Source of the DNA: Planctomycetaceae bacterium
GTDB lineage: Bacteria; Planctomycetota; Planctomycetia; Planctomycetales; Planctomycetaceae
Assembly: GCA_028284145.1 (NCBI GenBank)
Contig: JANQSH010000088.1
Coordinates: 1-39,589, forward strand
Direction: 5' to 3'
Length of the DNA: 39,589 nucleotides
Below, one piece after another: positions 25,252 through 32,701 of this stretch. The position numbers and the translations under genes were made by a program. The number at the start of each line of letters is the position of its first letter. Within the stretch, counting starts at the first letter, position 1. Under the pieces are notes generated by a model that was not told where the DNA came from, did not search any database, and saw nothing but the letters and a program-made list of their open reading frames with translations.

Positions 25252-25750
25252 CTATGTTTTCTTGAGTTTTCTCCAGAGTATGAGTGAGCAGGCGATATCG
25301 AGGAATGCCTGATGAATTGTTTCCAATCGGTCCCAGCGAATTCGCAGTCGCCGGAACTGTTTCAGCCAACTGATTGTTCGCTCGACCGGCCAGTGCTGCG
25401 TTCCCAGCGATGATGGCTCTCTTTGGCCATGCTTTGGAATGTGCGGCACGATGCCGATGTCGTTGAGAAGGTCACAGGTTGCCTGGCAATCGTACCCCTT
25501 TGTTCGCCATGACACTCAAAGGGCGATCCAGAGGACGACCGGGCACGCCACCAACATGGGGAAACTTGAGCATCAGCAAGGCGAGCAGTTGTCGTAGGTC
25601 GTGTTGATTCGCTTCTGTCAGCGTTACGGCCAGCGGTGTACCGTCCCGTGTGGTCAACACAATTCGTGTATTCAAGATGGCCCTGCAGTTATAGTCAAAC
25701 CTGGGAGTCGCAGGATTTTCTTTGAAGTTTAATAAAATTCTCTTTGACAT
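25252..25750 (-). pseudogene. Truncated and frameshifted IS5-type transposase
   Basis: Two frames of one IS5-family (DDE_Tnp_1-like) transposase lie end to end. The first carries RDGTPLAVTLTEANQHD and the start of the ANKG motif; the second continues GYDCQATCDLL and ends with the typical WPVERTISWLKQFRRLRIRWDR. They join if one G is removed from the AAAGGGG run near 25500. The N-terminal ~80-100 residues, including the first DDE region, are missing: clear similarity starts only near 25700. No intact terminal inverted repeats were found. It is therefore a dead remnant, marking the left edge of the accessory island. Confidence 0.88.
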
Positions 25751-25789
25751 TTAAACAGGCAATGGATAGGCTGCGAAATGCAGGCCTTA

Positions 25790-25816
25790 TAATGATTGCT
25801 CCGATTATCGTTATGT
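25790..25816 (+). other. Possible right half of an attC site (remnant)
   Basis: The stretch ATGATTGCTCCGATTATC followed by GTTATGT resembles the L'-R' end of the attC-like sites downstream (GATGAATCGGGTCGTTATCT in the first). No left half is visible; it may have been lost when the insertion sequence decayed. Weak evidence alone, but it lies where the previous cassette border should be. Confidence 0.3.
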
Positions 25817-25889
25817 AGGGCATATTTACAGGCCGGCATGTTGTTTTCAACCAGATTGTTTATTAATGACAAACCAAAAGGAGTTGGAT

Positions 25890-26282
25890 ATGGCCAGCAA
25901 ATCTGGCCCGTTCGTTAGAGAAGTTGCGTTTGGTAAGCATACGCTTCATATTTCGTATCTTGGCGGCAGTTGCTATCCAATTCCGTACGACAAAGACGTC
26001 GGTGCTGGTTTTTCTCTTGTGGGTACAGTCTGGGTTTGTGATCCCTTAGACGACACTTACACCAAAGGGAAGATAAAGTATTTAGGTAACAGCATTGGCA
26101 CCTACCACTTGGACAAGAATGGACTGGAAATCTCTGCCACGGTGGCCGCTGTTGCGAAGTTCAAAGTTCGTTTGAATAACAATGAGCGTAAACTTCAGTT
26201 CATGCGCTGCGACTTCAATGATGATATCTTTAACCCCGGATACGATTGCCCAAACGATTGGATTACTCTACTCAGTTGGTAG
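25890..26282 (+). CDS. Cassette protein of unknown function (130 aa)
   Basis: A 130-aa soluble protein, probably rich in beta strands, with five cysteines (among them GGSCYPIPYD, VCDPLD, MRCDFND and GYDCPNDW). No signal peptide or membrane helix. AAGGAG lies six bases upstream of the chosen ATG, an excellent ribosome-binding site; an earlier ATG at 25866 is less likely. No family is recognised. It is the only gene of the first putative integron cassette, and an attC-like site begins nine bases after its stop. Codon use is more A/T-rich than in the flanking genes, in line with acquired DNA. Confidence 0.75.
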   Translation: MASKSGPFVREVAFGKHTLHISYLGGSCYPIPYDKDVGAGFSLVGTVWVCDPLDDTYTKGKIKYLGNSIGTYHLDKNGLEISATVAAVAKFKVRLNNNERKLQFMRCDFNDDIFNPGYDCPNDWITLLSW

Positions 26283-26290
26283 CTGAAACT

Positions 26291-26380
26291 GGCTGACAAT
26301 ACAGTGCACCAGAGTTGCCGATCGGACCGAATCTGAATTCCAGGTCATCCGCGGCAACCCGATGAATCGGGTCGTTATCT
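26291..26380 (+). other. attC-like integron recombination site 1
   Basis: A 90-base site: left arm CTGACAATACAGTGCACC, a 7-bp stem GTTGCCG (26314-26320) / CGGCAAC (26352-26358), right arm GATGAATCGGGTC and the R' core GTTATCT (26374-26380). Folding the arms pairs TGCACCAGAG with a near match from the right arm (TTCATCGGG in reverse complement), with an extra base on the left, as attC sites show. The recombination point would be between G26374 and T26375. Confidence 0.7.
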
Positions 26381-26454
26381 GCCATTCGCCGTTACATTGT
26401 CTGTTTACCTGGTCTGTTTACTTGCGACTACTCATTTAGCGAAGGAGAAAAAGA

Positions 26455-26850
26455 ATGGCCGAAACGCAGAGTTCAAATTCCGCAAATCTGTTCGTCGATT
26501 GGGGCGCGTTCCACACGCCGCCATGGCAGGCGTGTGACTCTATCCCAATAGTTCCGGGCCAAACCACCGTCCTTGAACTGCTGCAACAGGCAGGAACATC
26601 ATGCAACCCGCCCATTGTGTTTACTTACCAAGGTTCAGGACAGAGCGCTTACTTGACGTCGATTGATGGTGTTGAGAACAACGCAAATGGGAACGGCTAT
26701 TACTGGATATATTTTGTCAATGGACAGGTTCCATCAATTGGGTTCGGTGCATACGTGCTCAATAACGGTGACAGTGTCGTTTGGGACTACAAGCACTTCA
26801 GTAGTGGCCTGAGACAGGCGACGCTTCCCGAATCGGAACTGCCAGTGTAG
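26455..26850 (+). CDS. DUF4430-like (transcobalamin C-terminal-type, beta-grasp) cassette protein
   Basis: A 131-aa protein that is essentially a single DUF4430-like domain. The hallmark motif is GYYWIYFVNGQVP, then GFGAYVLNNGDSVVWDY. This fold (beta-grasp, related to SLBB) is usually found in secreted or cell-surface proteins and binds cobalamin-like ligands or sugars in some; here no signal peptide is seen, so it is predicted cytoplasmic. GGAG seven bases before the ATG gives a strong start. It is the sole gene of the second cassette. Function unknown. Confidence 0.78.
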   Translation: MAETQSSNSANLFVDWGAFHTPPWQACDSIPIVPGQTTVLELLQQAGTSCNPPIVFTYQGSGQSAYLTSIDGVENNANGNGYYWIYFVNGQVPSIGFGAYVLNNGDSVVWDYKHFSSGLRQATLPESELPV

Positions 26851-26871
26851 TATCCCCGCACCACACTGGCC

Positions 26872-26949
26872 AACTAACAATGCGATGAACACGGAGCCAC
26901 CGCCGGCGTGTTTCCCAATGGTGAATCGCTCGCGGTGGTCCGGTTAGCT
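26872..26949 (+). other. attC-like integron recombination site 2
   Basis: Left core ACTAAC followed by AATGCGATGAACACGGAG, stem CCACCGC (26897-26903) / GCGGTGG (26932-26938), and right core GTTAGCT (26943-26949). CTAAC pairs exactly with GTTAG, and GGAG against GGA leaves the unpaired G typical of attC L boxes. The right arm is shorter than usual. It begins 22 bases after the stop of the DUF4430-like gene. Confidence 0.7.
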
Positions 26950-26995
26950 CAGATGCCAGCTGGCACACCCATCGTTACCACACAGGAGCGACACC

Positions 26996-27599
26996 ATGAA
27001 ATTCACACCACGAGATGACCAGGCTGGGAAATTCGTCGGCTACTCCCTGTTCTCCTTCACGCCGAATGACGAAACACCCGATCGTGACGCTTACTTCGAT
27101 GGAACCCCCGTTGGCAACAAATCTCTCGCACGCCACTGGATCGAGGAAAATGACGTTCATCAGGCTCCAGCATTATCTCACTCTGTGGACAGCAATCGCG
27201 TATTTCTTGGCCCTCAAGGCAACACCGTGCTACACACGGGGCACACACCCCAATACAGTCAGTATGGACTATCTGTTTATCGAATCAGATGACAATGGTG
27301 CCGCAATTTCACAGAAGATGTGGCTCGAAACATGGGACATGCCGCTCCCAGCCCCTTCAGGTCAAGCACTGGCAACAAAAAACACCATCATCGTCGAATT
27401 GTTCAACGATGGCTTCTTCTACCCAGCGGGCACAACATTTGCCATCGATGATCCGGCTATTCAGATCATCAAAGTGCGACTCGAAGGCGAACGCAGGGCA
27501 GTCCTTACTTGTGACTCTACAGATTTGAGAGGTCACAACATTTCTTTTCAGTCTCGGAATACGTTCTACTTCCATTCTGGCAATGTCATAGTTGAATAG
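26996..27599 (+). pseudogene. Cassette gene of unknown function with a one-base frameshift (~200 aa)
   Basis: The frame from ATG 26996 (AGGAG seven bases upstream) runs 98 codons to a TGA at 27290-27292. A second frame, open to TAG 27597-27599, continues without a break from about 27264 (DYLFIESDDNGAAISQKM). Skipping one base near 27287 joins them as VYRI-DDNGAAISQK and gives about 200 residues. The second frame has no start signal of its own. The product looks soluble and beta-rich, with no recognisable family. It could be a sequencing error, a dead gene or programmed +1 frameshifting; no classic slippery site is evident. Confidence 0.65.
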
Positions 27600-27606
27600 G
27601 ACAACC

Positions 27607-27696
27607 ATCTAACAATCAATTGCACCGGAGACGCGGGCCGCGCGGGTTCTGAAATCAATGTTGTTGGCGGTCGCCCGCTGATGCGTGGCGTTCATC
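27607..27696 (+). other. attC-like integron recombination site 3
   Basis: The best of the sites: ATCTAAC (27607-27613) fits the R'' consensus RYYYAAC, then AATCAATTGCACCGGAG, stem GCGGGC (27633-27638) / GCCCGC (27673-27678), TGATGCGTGGC and right core GTTCATC (27690-27696). It starts seven bases after the stop of the frameshifted gene. Confidence 0.75.
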
Positions 27697-27830
27697 CGAC
27701 ACCTGCTTCGCCTGAACGGGGCAAACTAGAGCGCGTCCGAGATAACCGTAGCGTCATCCGAACGGGTATTTTAGTTCCAAATGGTCCGCCAGCCGCTACG
27801 ATAAAACCAGATGTAGTCTAGGGGCCGTCG

Positions 27831-29396
27831 ATGAGAATTCTACTTCCAAATGAACTGGAAGCCGGTGCCGTGATTCCACAGTGCCTTGACAATCAATATG
27901 TAACCGCAGAGGTACTATCTGCGCTGATTGACAATTCACTAACATATGACGATGAGCAGGTGCGTGTGTTACGTTCGAAGCCGGTTCGCAATGAGTTCAT
28001 CCGATCGCTGGTCTACACGCCACAAGTTGTCGTCAACCGTGCTTACTTCAAGAACAACAAGTTTCTCTACGATAACTACCATCCCCGCAACGAAGCTGAG
28101 CTGTTCGCTTTCGTCGAGCTCATGAAGCAGGGGGCAATTCTTGCTTTCCTGGGACCCGAAAACTCACTCGTTGATCGCGTTGATTTCGACACAACGTCCG
28201 ATGGTGATCTTGCTTGCCAAGCCTTGGTGGATAGGCTGGCTGGTGATTATACGGCTGTTAAGTTTTCCAGAGATGACGCCGAAAACACAAGAATGCTGCA
28301 ACGACTCGGACGCCGATTTGCCAATTACTTTGTTGGATTGAAGAACGTGGACTATGTGTCCCGCATGGAAATGGCAAGCGAACTGTTCACCGATCAAGAG
28401 TCGCTACAGAATGAGTCCATTGAGGATCTTTTTCATGACCTGATGGATGAATTGACAAGCTATGCAGTTGAACATGCGAGTATTTACCAGAAATTCGAAC
28501 GAAGGCGCGCGAAAGATCAGACAATCGCCGCTCCTCGCCCATTATCACGTAATGAAATCTACAAGCGATTCTTCATGGAGGATGTTGCCAACGGTCGTTT
28601 CCTAAAGCTCCAGGGAAAGGAAAGGGAGGTGAGGTTTGCCATAAAGAAACTTGTCGATTTGAAATACAACTCCAACCTTCCTGACATGCTTGGCCGATAC
28701 ACGTTTACGCCCCTCGAAATGCCGTCTCGGATGGCTTTGCAGGACGAATTCACCGTTGGCGAATCACTGGACGACGTCGATCAGGTCATCAGTCAGGTAA
28801 CAAAGGCAAAGCAGGCGCTCATTGCCGACAGTCAGCAGGAAATGTACCTTCCTGTACTTGAGGATCTGTCACTAGCGGACGTAATAGAGATCCGCAATCT
28901 TCCAGAATGGGCTCAGTTCATGAAGGTGCAGGCAACGATCCTGGCGGATCCGCTAGGCCAATGCAGCGAATTGAACGAATTGAATCGACAGTTCGCAGAT
29001 CTTCAGATACGAATCGCAAAATGGTATCGTGACAAGCACCAGATCAAAGATGTCGTTTCACGATACAAGGTAGCCGTTACTTTGCTGCTCAGCATTGGGG
29101 CTGCCAACATTTCGGTCGGCTTGGAAAACTGGGAATGGGTTGACGCCATTCTCGCCGGTACTGCGCCCTTCGCGATTCCTGAGAGAACACGAGGAATCAT
29201 GGCGAAGCTGGCATTTTACGCTATTGACATGACAGTCGGACGAGTTGACCAAAAACGGAGTTGGACGCTTCAAATTTCAAGATCAAACGAAGAATTCGAA
29301 CGCGGCTACTTTCTGGATTGTTTGAAGCGACTTCGTGAAACGGATCAGGGAACTGTACAACGTCCAGGCAAATTGGCCGACCAGGGCAAGGAATAG
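27831..29396 (+). CDS. Cassette protein of unknown function (521 aa), first of a two-gene cassette
   Basis: A 521-aa protein, mostly helical and charged, with no signal peptide and no clear membrane helix; residues 414-430 (VAVTLLLSIGAANISVG) are the only marked hydrophobic run. I recognise no domain, nuclease motif or P-loop. AGGGG six bases upstream supports the start. It is three bases upstream of the Nudix gene, so the two are translated together, and both lie within one attC-bounded unit of about 2.4 kb. A two-gene cassette with its own long leader (about 135 bases) suggests a self-contained system, possibly anti-phage or toxin-antitoxin; this is speculation from layout. Confidence 0.8.
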   Translation: MRILLPNELEAGAVIPQCLDNQYVTAEVLSALIDNSLTYDDEQVRVLRSKPVRNEFIRSLVYTPQVVVNRAYFKNNKFLYDNYHPRNEAELFAFVELMKQGAILAFLGPENSLVDRVDFDTTSDGDLACQALVDRLAGDYTAVKFSRDDAENTRMLQRLGRRFANYFVGLKNVDYVSRMEMASELFTDQESLQNESIEDLFHDLMDELTSYAVEHASIYQKFERRRAKDQTIAAPRPLSRNEIYKRFFMEDVANGRFLKLQGKEREVRFAIKKLVDLKYNSNLPDMLGRYTFTPLEMPSRMALQDEFTVGESLDDVDQVISQVTKAKQALIADSQQEMYLPVLEDLSLADVIEIRNLPEWAQFMKVQATILADPLGQCSELNELNRQFADLQIRIAKWYRDKHQIKDVVSRYKVAVTLLLSIGAANISVGLENWEWVDAILAGTAPFAIPERTRGIMAKLAFYAIDMTVGRVDQKRSWTLQISRSNEEFERGYFLDCLKRLRETDQGTVQRPGKLADQGKE

Positions 29397-29399
29397 CGG

Positions 29400-30095
29400 A
29401 TGGACAATACGATTAGCAGATACTTTGATCTTGTCGAGGAACATCCCCAGTTGTTTCGACAGAGGCGACGAAGAAAATTAATTCTCGATCGTACGGATCT
29501 TGAGCGGTGGAGCAGTCAGAACAACATTCAGGTTGGAGTTCTCGCAGAAACGCCGTTTTTTTTATTCCTGAATGATCTCGTTCGCATTGATGACCGAGAG
29601 CCCCACACCTACTCGCGGCTTATTTCGAAGAAATCATTAGCTGGTCAGAATTCCGTAGTTGTTCTACCGATAATTCGAAGTAATCTGGTAATTCTTGTAT
29701 CACAGGAGCGGCATGCAACAGGCGAACAGATGCTTGAACTCCCCAGGGGATTTGCTGAGCCAGGGCAAAACGAAACTGTGCAGGCCGTGGAAGAGCTTGC
29801 TACTGAAACAGGATACAAGGGAACGCCCGTGTTTTTGGGGACATCATATACGGATACGGGAGCAACCGATAACAAAGTTTCATTTTACTTGATTGAGGTG
29901 ACCGAACGCGGAGATTCAAAACCGGAGGTAACAGAAGACATCGACAAAATCATAGAGATGCCGCTGCGAGAAGTTAGAGATCAAGTTGGTGCCGGAAGAA
30001 TCCTGGATGGTTATACGATTCAAGCGATTGCAATGTACGATCGGTATCGGCGACTTGTCGGGACGGTCACTAGCACAAACGATAATGCCCGATAA
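29400..30095 (+). CDS. Nudix-domain protein with degenerate Nudix box
   Basis: A 231-aa protein with an N-terminal part (1-80) of unknown fold and an ADP-ribose-pyrophosphatase-like Nudix domain (about 84-215). The Nudix box runs G117 to Y139 (GFAEPGQNETVQAVEEL, then ATETGY). Compared with GX5EX7REUXEEXGU, the first E is Q123, the R is E131 and one of the metal-binding E pair is T135; E132 and E136 remain. Catalysis may be weak or lost, with a role in sensing a nucleotide instead. AAGGA seven bases upstream of the ATG supports the start. Its TAA stop lies inside the following attC-like remnant, as in compact cassettes. Confidence 0.85.
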   Translation: MDNTISRYFDLVEEHPQLFRQRRRRKLILDRTDLERWSSQNNIQVGVLAETPFFLFLNDLVRIDDREPHTYSRLISKKSLAGQNSVVVLPIIRSNLVILVSQERHATGEQMLELPRGFAEPGQNETVQAVEELATETGYKGTPVFLGTSYTDTGATDNKVSFYLIEVTERGDSKPEVTEDIDKIIEMPLREVRDQVGAGRILDGYTIQAIAMYDRYRRLVGTVTSTNDNAR

Positions 30096-30119
30096 CAAAT
30101 CGGTGAACTGGCGTTAGCC
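30090..30119 (+). other. Collapsed attC-like site 4
   Basis: CGATAACAAAT (left end) is followed straight away by CGGTGAACTGGC and GTTAGCC (right end). Both ends look like those of attC, but the central stem-loop is missing, as after deletion of a hairpin. The Nudix stop codon overlaps the left core. Confidence 0.5.
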
Positions 30120-31120
30120 CGCCAACCTGGTTACTTTGGCCATTATTTGCCTCAGATGATCGCAGCCTCATGACCGAAGACGAATGGCGTCACTGGTTCA
30201 GCGGATCTACGACCGCAGCATTGCCGCGAAGCTGGCTACGCGATCGCGCGAACTCCGACGCTTCGAGTTTTGCGAAGATATTCCCTACGCTCACCAGCGC
30301 TTCGTTGCATAACTCGAAGATAACCTCTCCCCTGACAGGCGTGTCAGATCAAGTCTCAACTATCTCAACTGCAGGATTTTGCTTTCCTGTCCATCCTGCA
30401 TCCTGTAATCCTGTCTGAATCTTTTTACCAGTTTCGTGTGTTTGGCGTATTTCGCAGTAAAAGAAGGTATCGCAAAAGAATTGTCTCGCGAGAGGAATGA
30501 CCACCGTCAAACCCGACACCACGATCCATCACTCTCGCCGAGACGATGTGGTGCCGTTTGGGGATAACAAAGAACTGATCGCAAACAGTGGCCTGTCTTC
30601 GTCAGCGTTGATCAAAATTCGGTGACGATCATCGGCTGGCTGACCCAGATCCGTTGGCGAAGATGCTGGAGGCATGTGAAGCAGGATGAGCGATCACGCC
30701 GTTTCTCCCGTGCAGGGAGCCCGGCGACGTCCGACGGGCTTTTATCTGTGGCGGCTTGAGCCTCATTTGGAACGGTAATAGAGCGTATTACGCTTTATTC
30801 CGATCATAGGGACTCCACACAATCGGCACAGGCCGAACGATTGCTATGTCAGTTTTTTTCGCTCAATCTCGCAAGATGATTGCGGCAGTCATTACGTACA
30901 TCTGCTGCTGCTGTTTGTTTTGATTGATGCGAATGCAGTGGCTGATCCCGGTGACAACCGTCGATGCTTTCTGTGCGAGATACGCTGCGTTCGACATATG
31001 CAGGTGTTAAGACGTGGATATGTCGCCGCCCCCGTACAAGCCATATATTCAAAACAAACATGATGTCGGTTCCAATGTCGCTACATGAGTGTCTGGTCGA
31101 CTTTCTCTGTGGCAGTTTCC
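30120..31120. other. 1-kb non-coding stretch with short repeats
   Basis: No gene is supported. An 82-codon frame at 30170-30418 has atypical composition and crosses simple repeats. ATCCTG is repeated three times at 7-8-base spacing near 30392-30411, a motif often seen in intergenic planctomycete DNA. At 30779-30799 there is a fragment of the dispersed repeat end (GAGCGTATTACGCTTTA). A weak hairpin AGCCCG/CGGGCT followed by TTTAT (30718-30743) could be a terminator. The region may be the decayed tail of the cassette array. Confidence 0.5.
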
Positions 31121-31157
31121 GCGTGCCATTAGAGCGTAATACGCTCTAATGGCACGC
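31121..31157. repeat. 37-bp perfect palindrome at the end of a repeat
   Basis: Two 18-base arms (GCGTGCCATTAGAGCGTA and its exact complement) are separated by a single A. The inner 15 bases are the terminal GAGCGTAATACGCTC of the dispersed repeat; the outer 11 bases on each side extend the symmetry into what should be flanking DNA. Confidence 0.95.
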
Positions 31158-31335
31158 GATGGGCGTCGTCAGGCCTGTAAACACAGTGCCTTGTCAAGGC
31201 TTTGTTTTGGGGTACGGATTAACATATCCCGCTCTGTTGTCGCTCTTTGCAACTTCATCAAACCCAACTTTTCGTCTTGACAGTCCAATCGTTTCCCATG
31301 AGCCAGAGACGTCACACCAAAAGGTAAACAGCTCT
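31132..31335 (+). repeat. Dispersed intergenic repeat, long form (copy 10)
   Basis: Well-preserved long form: GAGCGTAATACGCTC, CGCGATGGGCGTCGTC, GCCTGTAAACACAGTG, CCTTGTCAAGGCTTTG, GGGGTACGGATTAACATA, CTTCATCAAACCCAAC, GAGCCAGAGACGTCACACC and GGTAAACAGCTCT. It gives the best reference copy for the family. Confidence 0.93.
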
Positions 31336-31423
31336 AATTGGTTTCGTAAACGTCGTTCCAGGCAGGATACGGCCAGATGTGTTTCGAACGTAATCTGGTC
31401 GCGCTACAGGAAGAGCAAAAACC

Positions 31424-32446
31424 ATGATAATTCGCAGTAACTCCCTGCTGACCCTGGTCGCTTGTCTCAGTCTGGTCATGATGGCTGGTTGTCGGACGGC
31501 TTCTACTTTGGAAAACCGTAATCCCAGTCAAAGTGGATATCATCCCCCCAGCAGCGGTTCAGAATACACTCCTGGTCCTGCGTTCGATCGTAGTTTGGAG
31601 CCGGTTCCCGATATTCCATCAGGGCCGAAAATACCTCTTGCACCGCCCGCTGCCTCCAATAACGGTCGTCCATTAAGTCTGCCTTCGCTACCGCTGAGAT
31701 CCGACGCGACTCCGTTCCAGAATCGGGTGACACCCTGGCATGGAAACGAACACATGCTGACACGCGATGTGGAACTGGGTACGCCCGTCACGCCACCGCG
31801 ACTATTTCAGACACCCAAAACCCGCAGAACGATGATTCGCAAAACACAACCAAAGCAGGTTGAGCCAACGCACTTCAAGACGATGCTCGATATCCGTTCA
31901 TCGGCTGTGAATCGATTGGAATCGCACAAACTGGCTTCGCATAAACAGTCAGTCGTTCGCGTTGTTAAAACGGCTCTTCCGTCGCATTACGAGTTCTCCA
32001 AGGCGACAAGGCATGCCTATCAGCCGGTAACTCTGGAACGGCCGGAATTGATCAAAGAGGCCGCGCGAACATCCTCTCTGCCGATGGTCAAAAAAGTACA
32101 GGTCAAACGGGAAAACACAGCGTCAGCACATGATTTGCCCGATTATCGAGCCGCGCATCCAATGCCATTGATCGAGCAGAATACCGAGACGATTGGTCAC
32201 CTTGATGATGAGCAAACGTTGGAGATGTGGCCCCACCTTCCCGGTTCACAATTCCAGGCGGTTTCCGCACTGACCCGCGTAACAGCAGGAATTGAACTGC
32301 AAAAGCCCAGTGAAGTTGAACTGAAGGGCATTACCCCTCTGCTGCCGCACTGGAAAGCCGAAATGAACCCCGCCAAAAACCTGCGAGAAGTCCCAAAGAA
32401 CAAAACACCACGGCTGTCGAGTGTTCCTTCACTTTTGATCGAGTAG
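31424..32446 (+). CDS. Predicted lipoprotein of unknown function
   Basis: A 340-aa protein with a lipoprotein signal peptide (LVACLSLVMMAGC, lipidated Cys at residue 23). The mature part is proline- and basic-rich and probably disordered, with no recognisable domain. Short P-rich segments (PGPAFDRSLEPVPDIPSGPK) suggest an envelope linker or secretin-accessory type role, but nothing specific can be claimed. It converges on yidD, with only 18 bp between the two stops. AAGAG lies 8-9 bases upstream of the ATG. Confidence 0.75.
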   Translation: MIIRSNSLLTLVACLSLVMMAGCRTASTLENRNPSQSGYHPPSSGSEYTPGPAFDRSLEPVPDIPSGPKIPLAPPAASNNGRPLSLPSLPLRSDATPFQNRVTPWHGNEHMLTRDVELGTPVTPPRLFQTPKTRRTMIRKTQPKQVEPTHFKTMLDIRSSAVNRLESHKLASHKQSVVRVVKTALPSHYEFSKATRHAYQPVTLERPELIKEAARTSSLPMVKKVQVKRENTASAHDLPDYRAAHPMPLIEQNTETIGHLDDEQTLEMWPHLPGSQFQAVSALTRVTAGIELQKPSEVELKGITPLLPHWKAEMNPAKNLREVPKNKTPRLSSVPSLLIE

Positions 32447-32464
32447 AACTCGTGCCGCGATGAT

Positions 32465-32701
32465 TCAGGGCGGGTCATATCCGCCAGGGTGGAAGGGATG
32501 ACATCGCAATATCCGGCAAATGCCGCGCCATCCGCCACGTATCGCTCCATACCTCTGCACGGCTTCGATGAAATAGGCACTGCAGGAAGGTTGAAATCGG
32601 CACGTCGGCCCCAACAGGGGGCTGATTATCCATTGGTAAAGCCGAACACAGAGGATCATCGCGCATCCTGGTAACCGCGTAATCCAACGCAAAACGCTCA
32701 T
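32465..32701 (-). CDS. yidD: Membrane protein insertion efficiency factor
   Basis: A 78-aa protein with the YidD signature [19 protein letters not shown], then [12 protein letters not shown]. YidD is a small membrane-attached protein that helps YidC insert proteins into the inner membrane. Its ATG shares the A of the rnpA stop (TGATG), giving tight coupling. The usual next gene, yidC, is absent: the operon ends here. A longer in-frame reading (to 32839) covers the end of rnpA and is not likely. Confidence 0.95.
   Translation of the reverse strand: MSVLRWITRLPGCAMILCVRLYQWIISPLLGPTCRFQPSCSAYFIEAVQRYGAIRGGWRGICRILRCHPFHPGGYDPP

Noticed and set aside
27015-27263. N-terminal part of the second frame in cassette 3 as an independent gene
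   Set aside because: It overlaps the better-supported first frame and shows no coding character before about 27264.
29400-30095. Straightforward ADP-ribose pyrophosphatase annotation
   Set aside because: Three key positions of the Nudix box are altered, so an enzymatic name would go beyond the evidence.
25252-30119. Prophage or transposon carrying the cassettes as cargo
   Set aside because: There are no phage structural genes, no active transposase and no flanking terminal repeats; the attC-like sites explain the layout better.
30170-30418. 82-codon open frame after the cassette array
   Set aside because: It crosses ATCCTG-type simple repeats, its composition is not coding-like, and it has no ribosome-binding site.
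31121-31157. Replication origin or plasmid resolution site
   Set aside because: The palindrome has no nearby dnaA boxes, rep gene or resolvase; it is tied to the end of a dispersed repeat.
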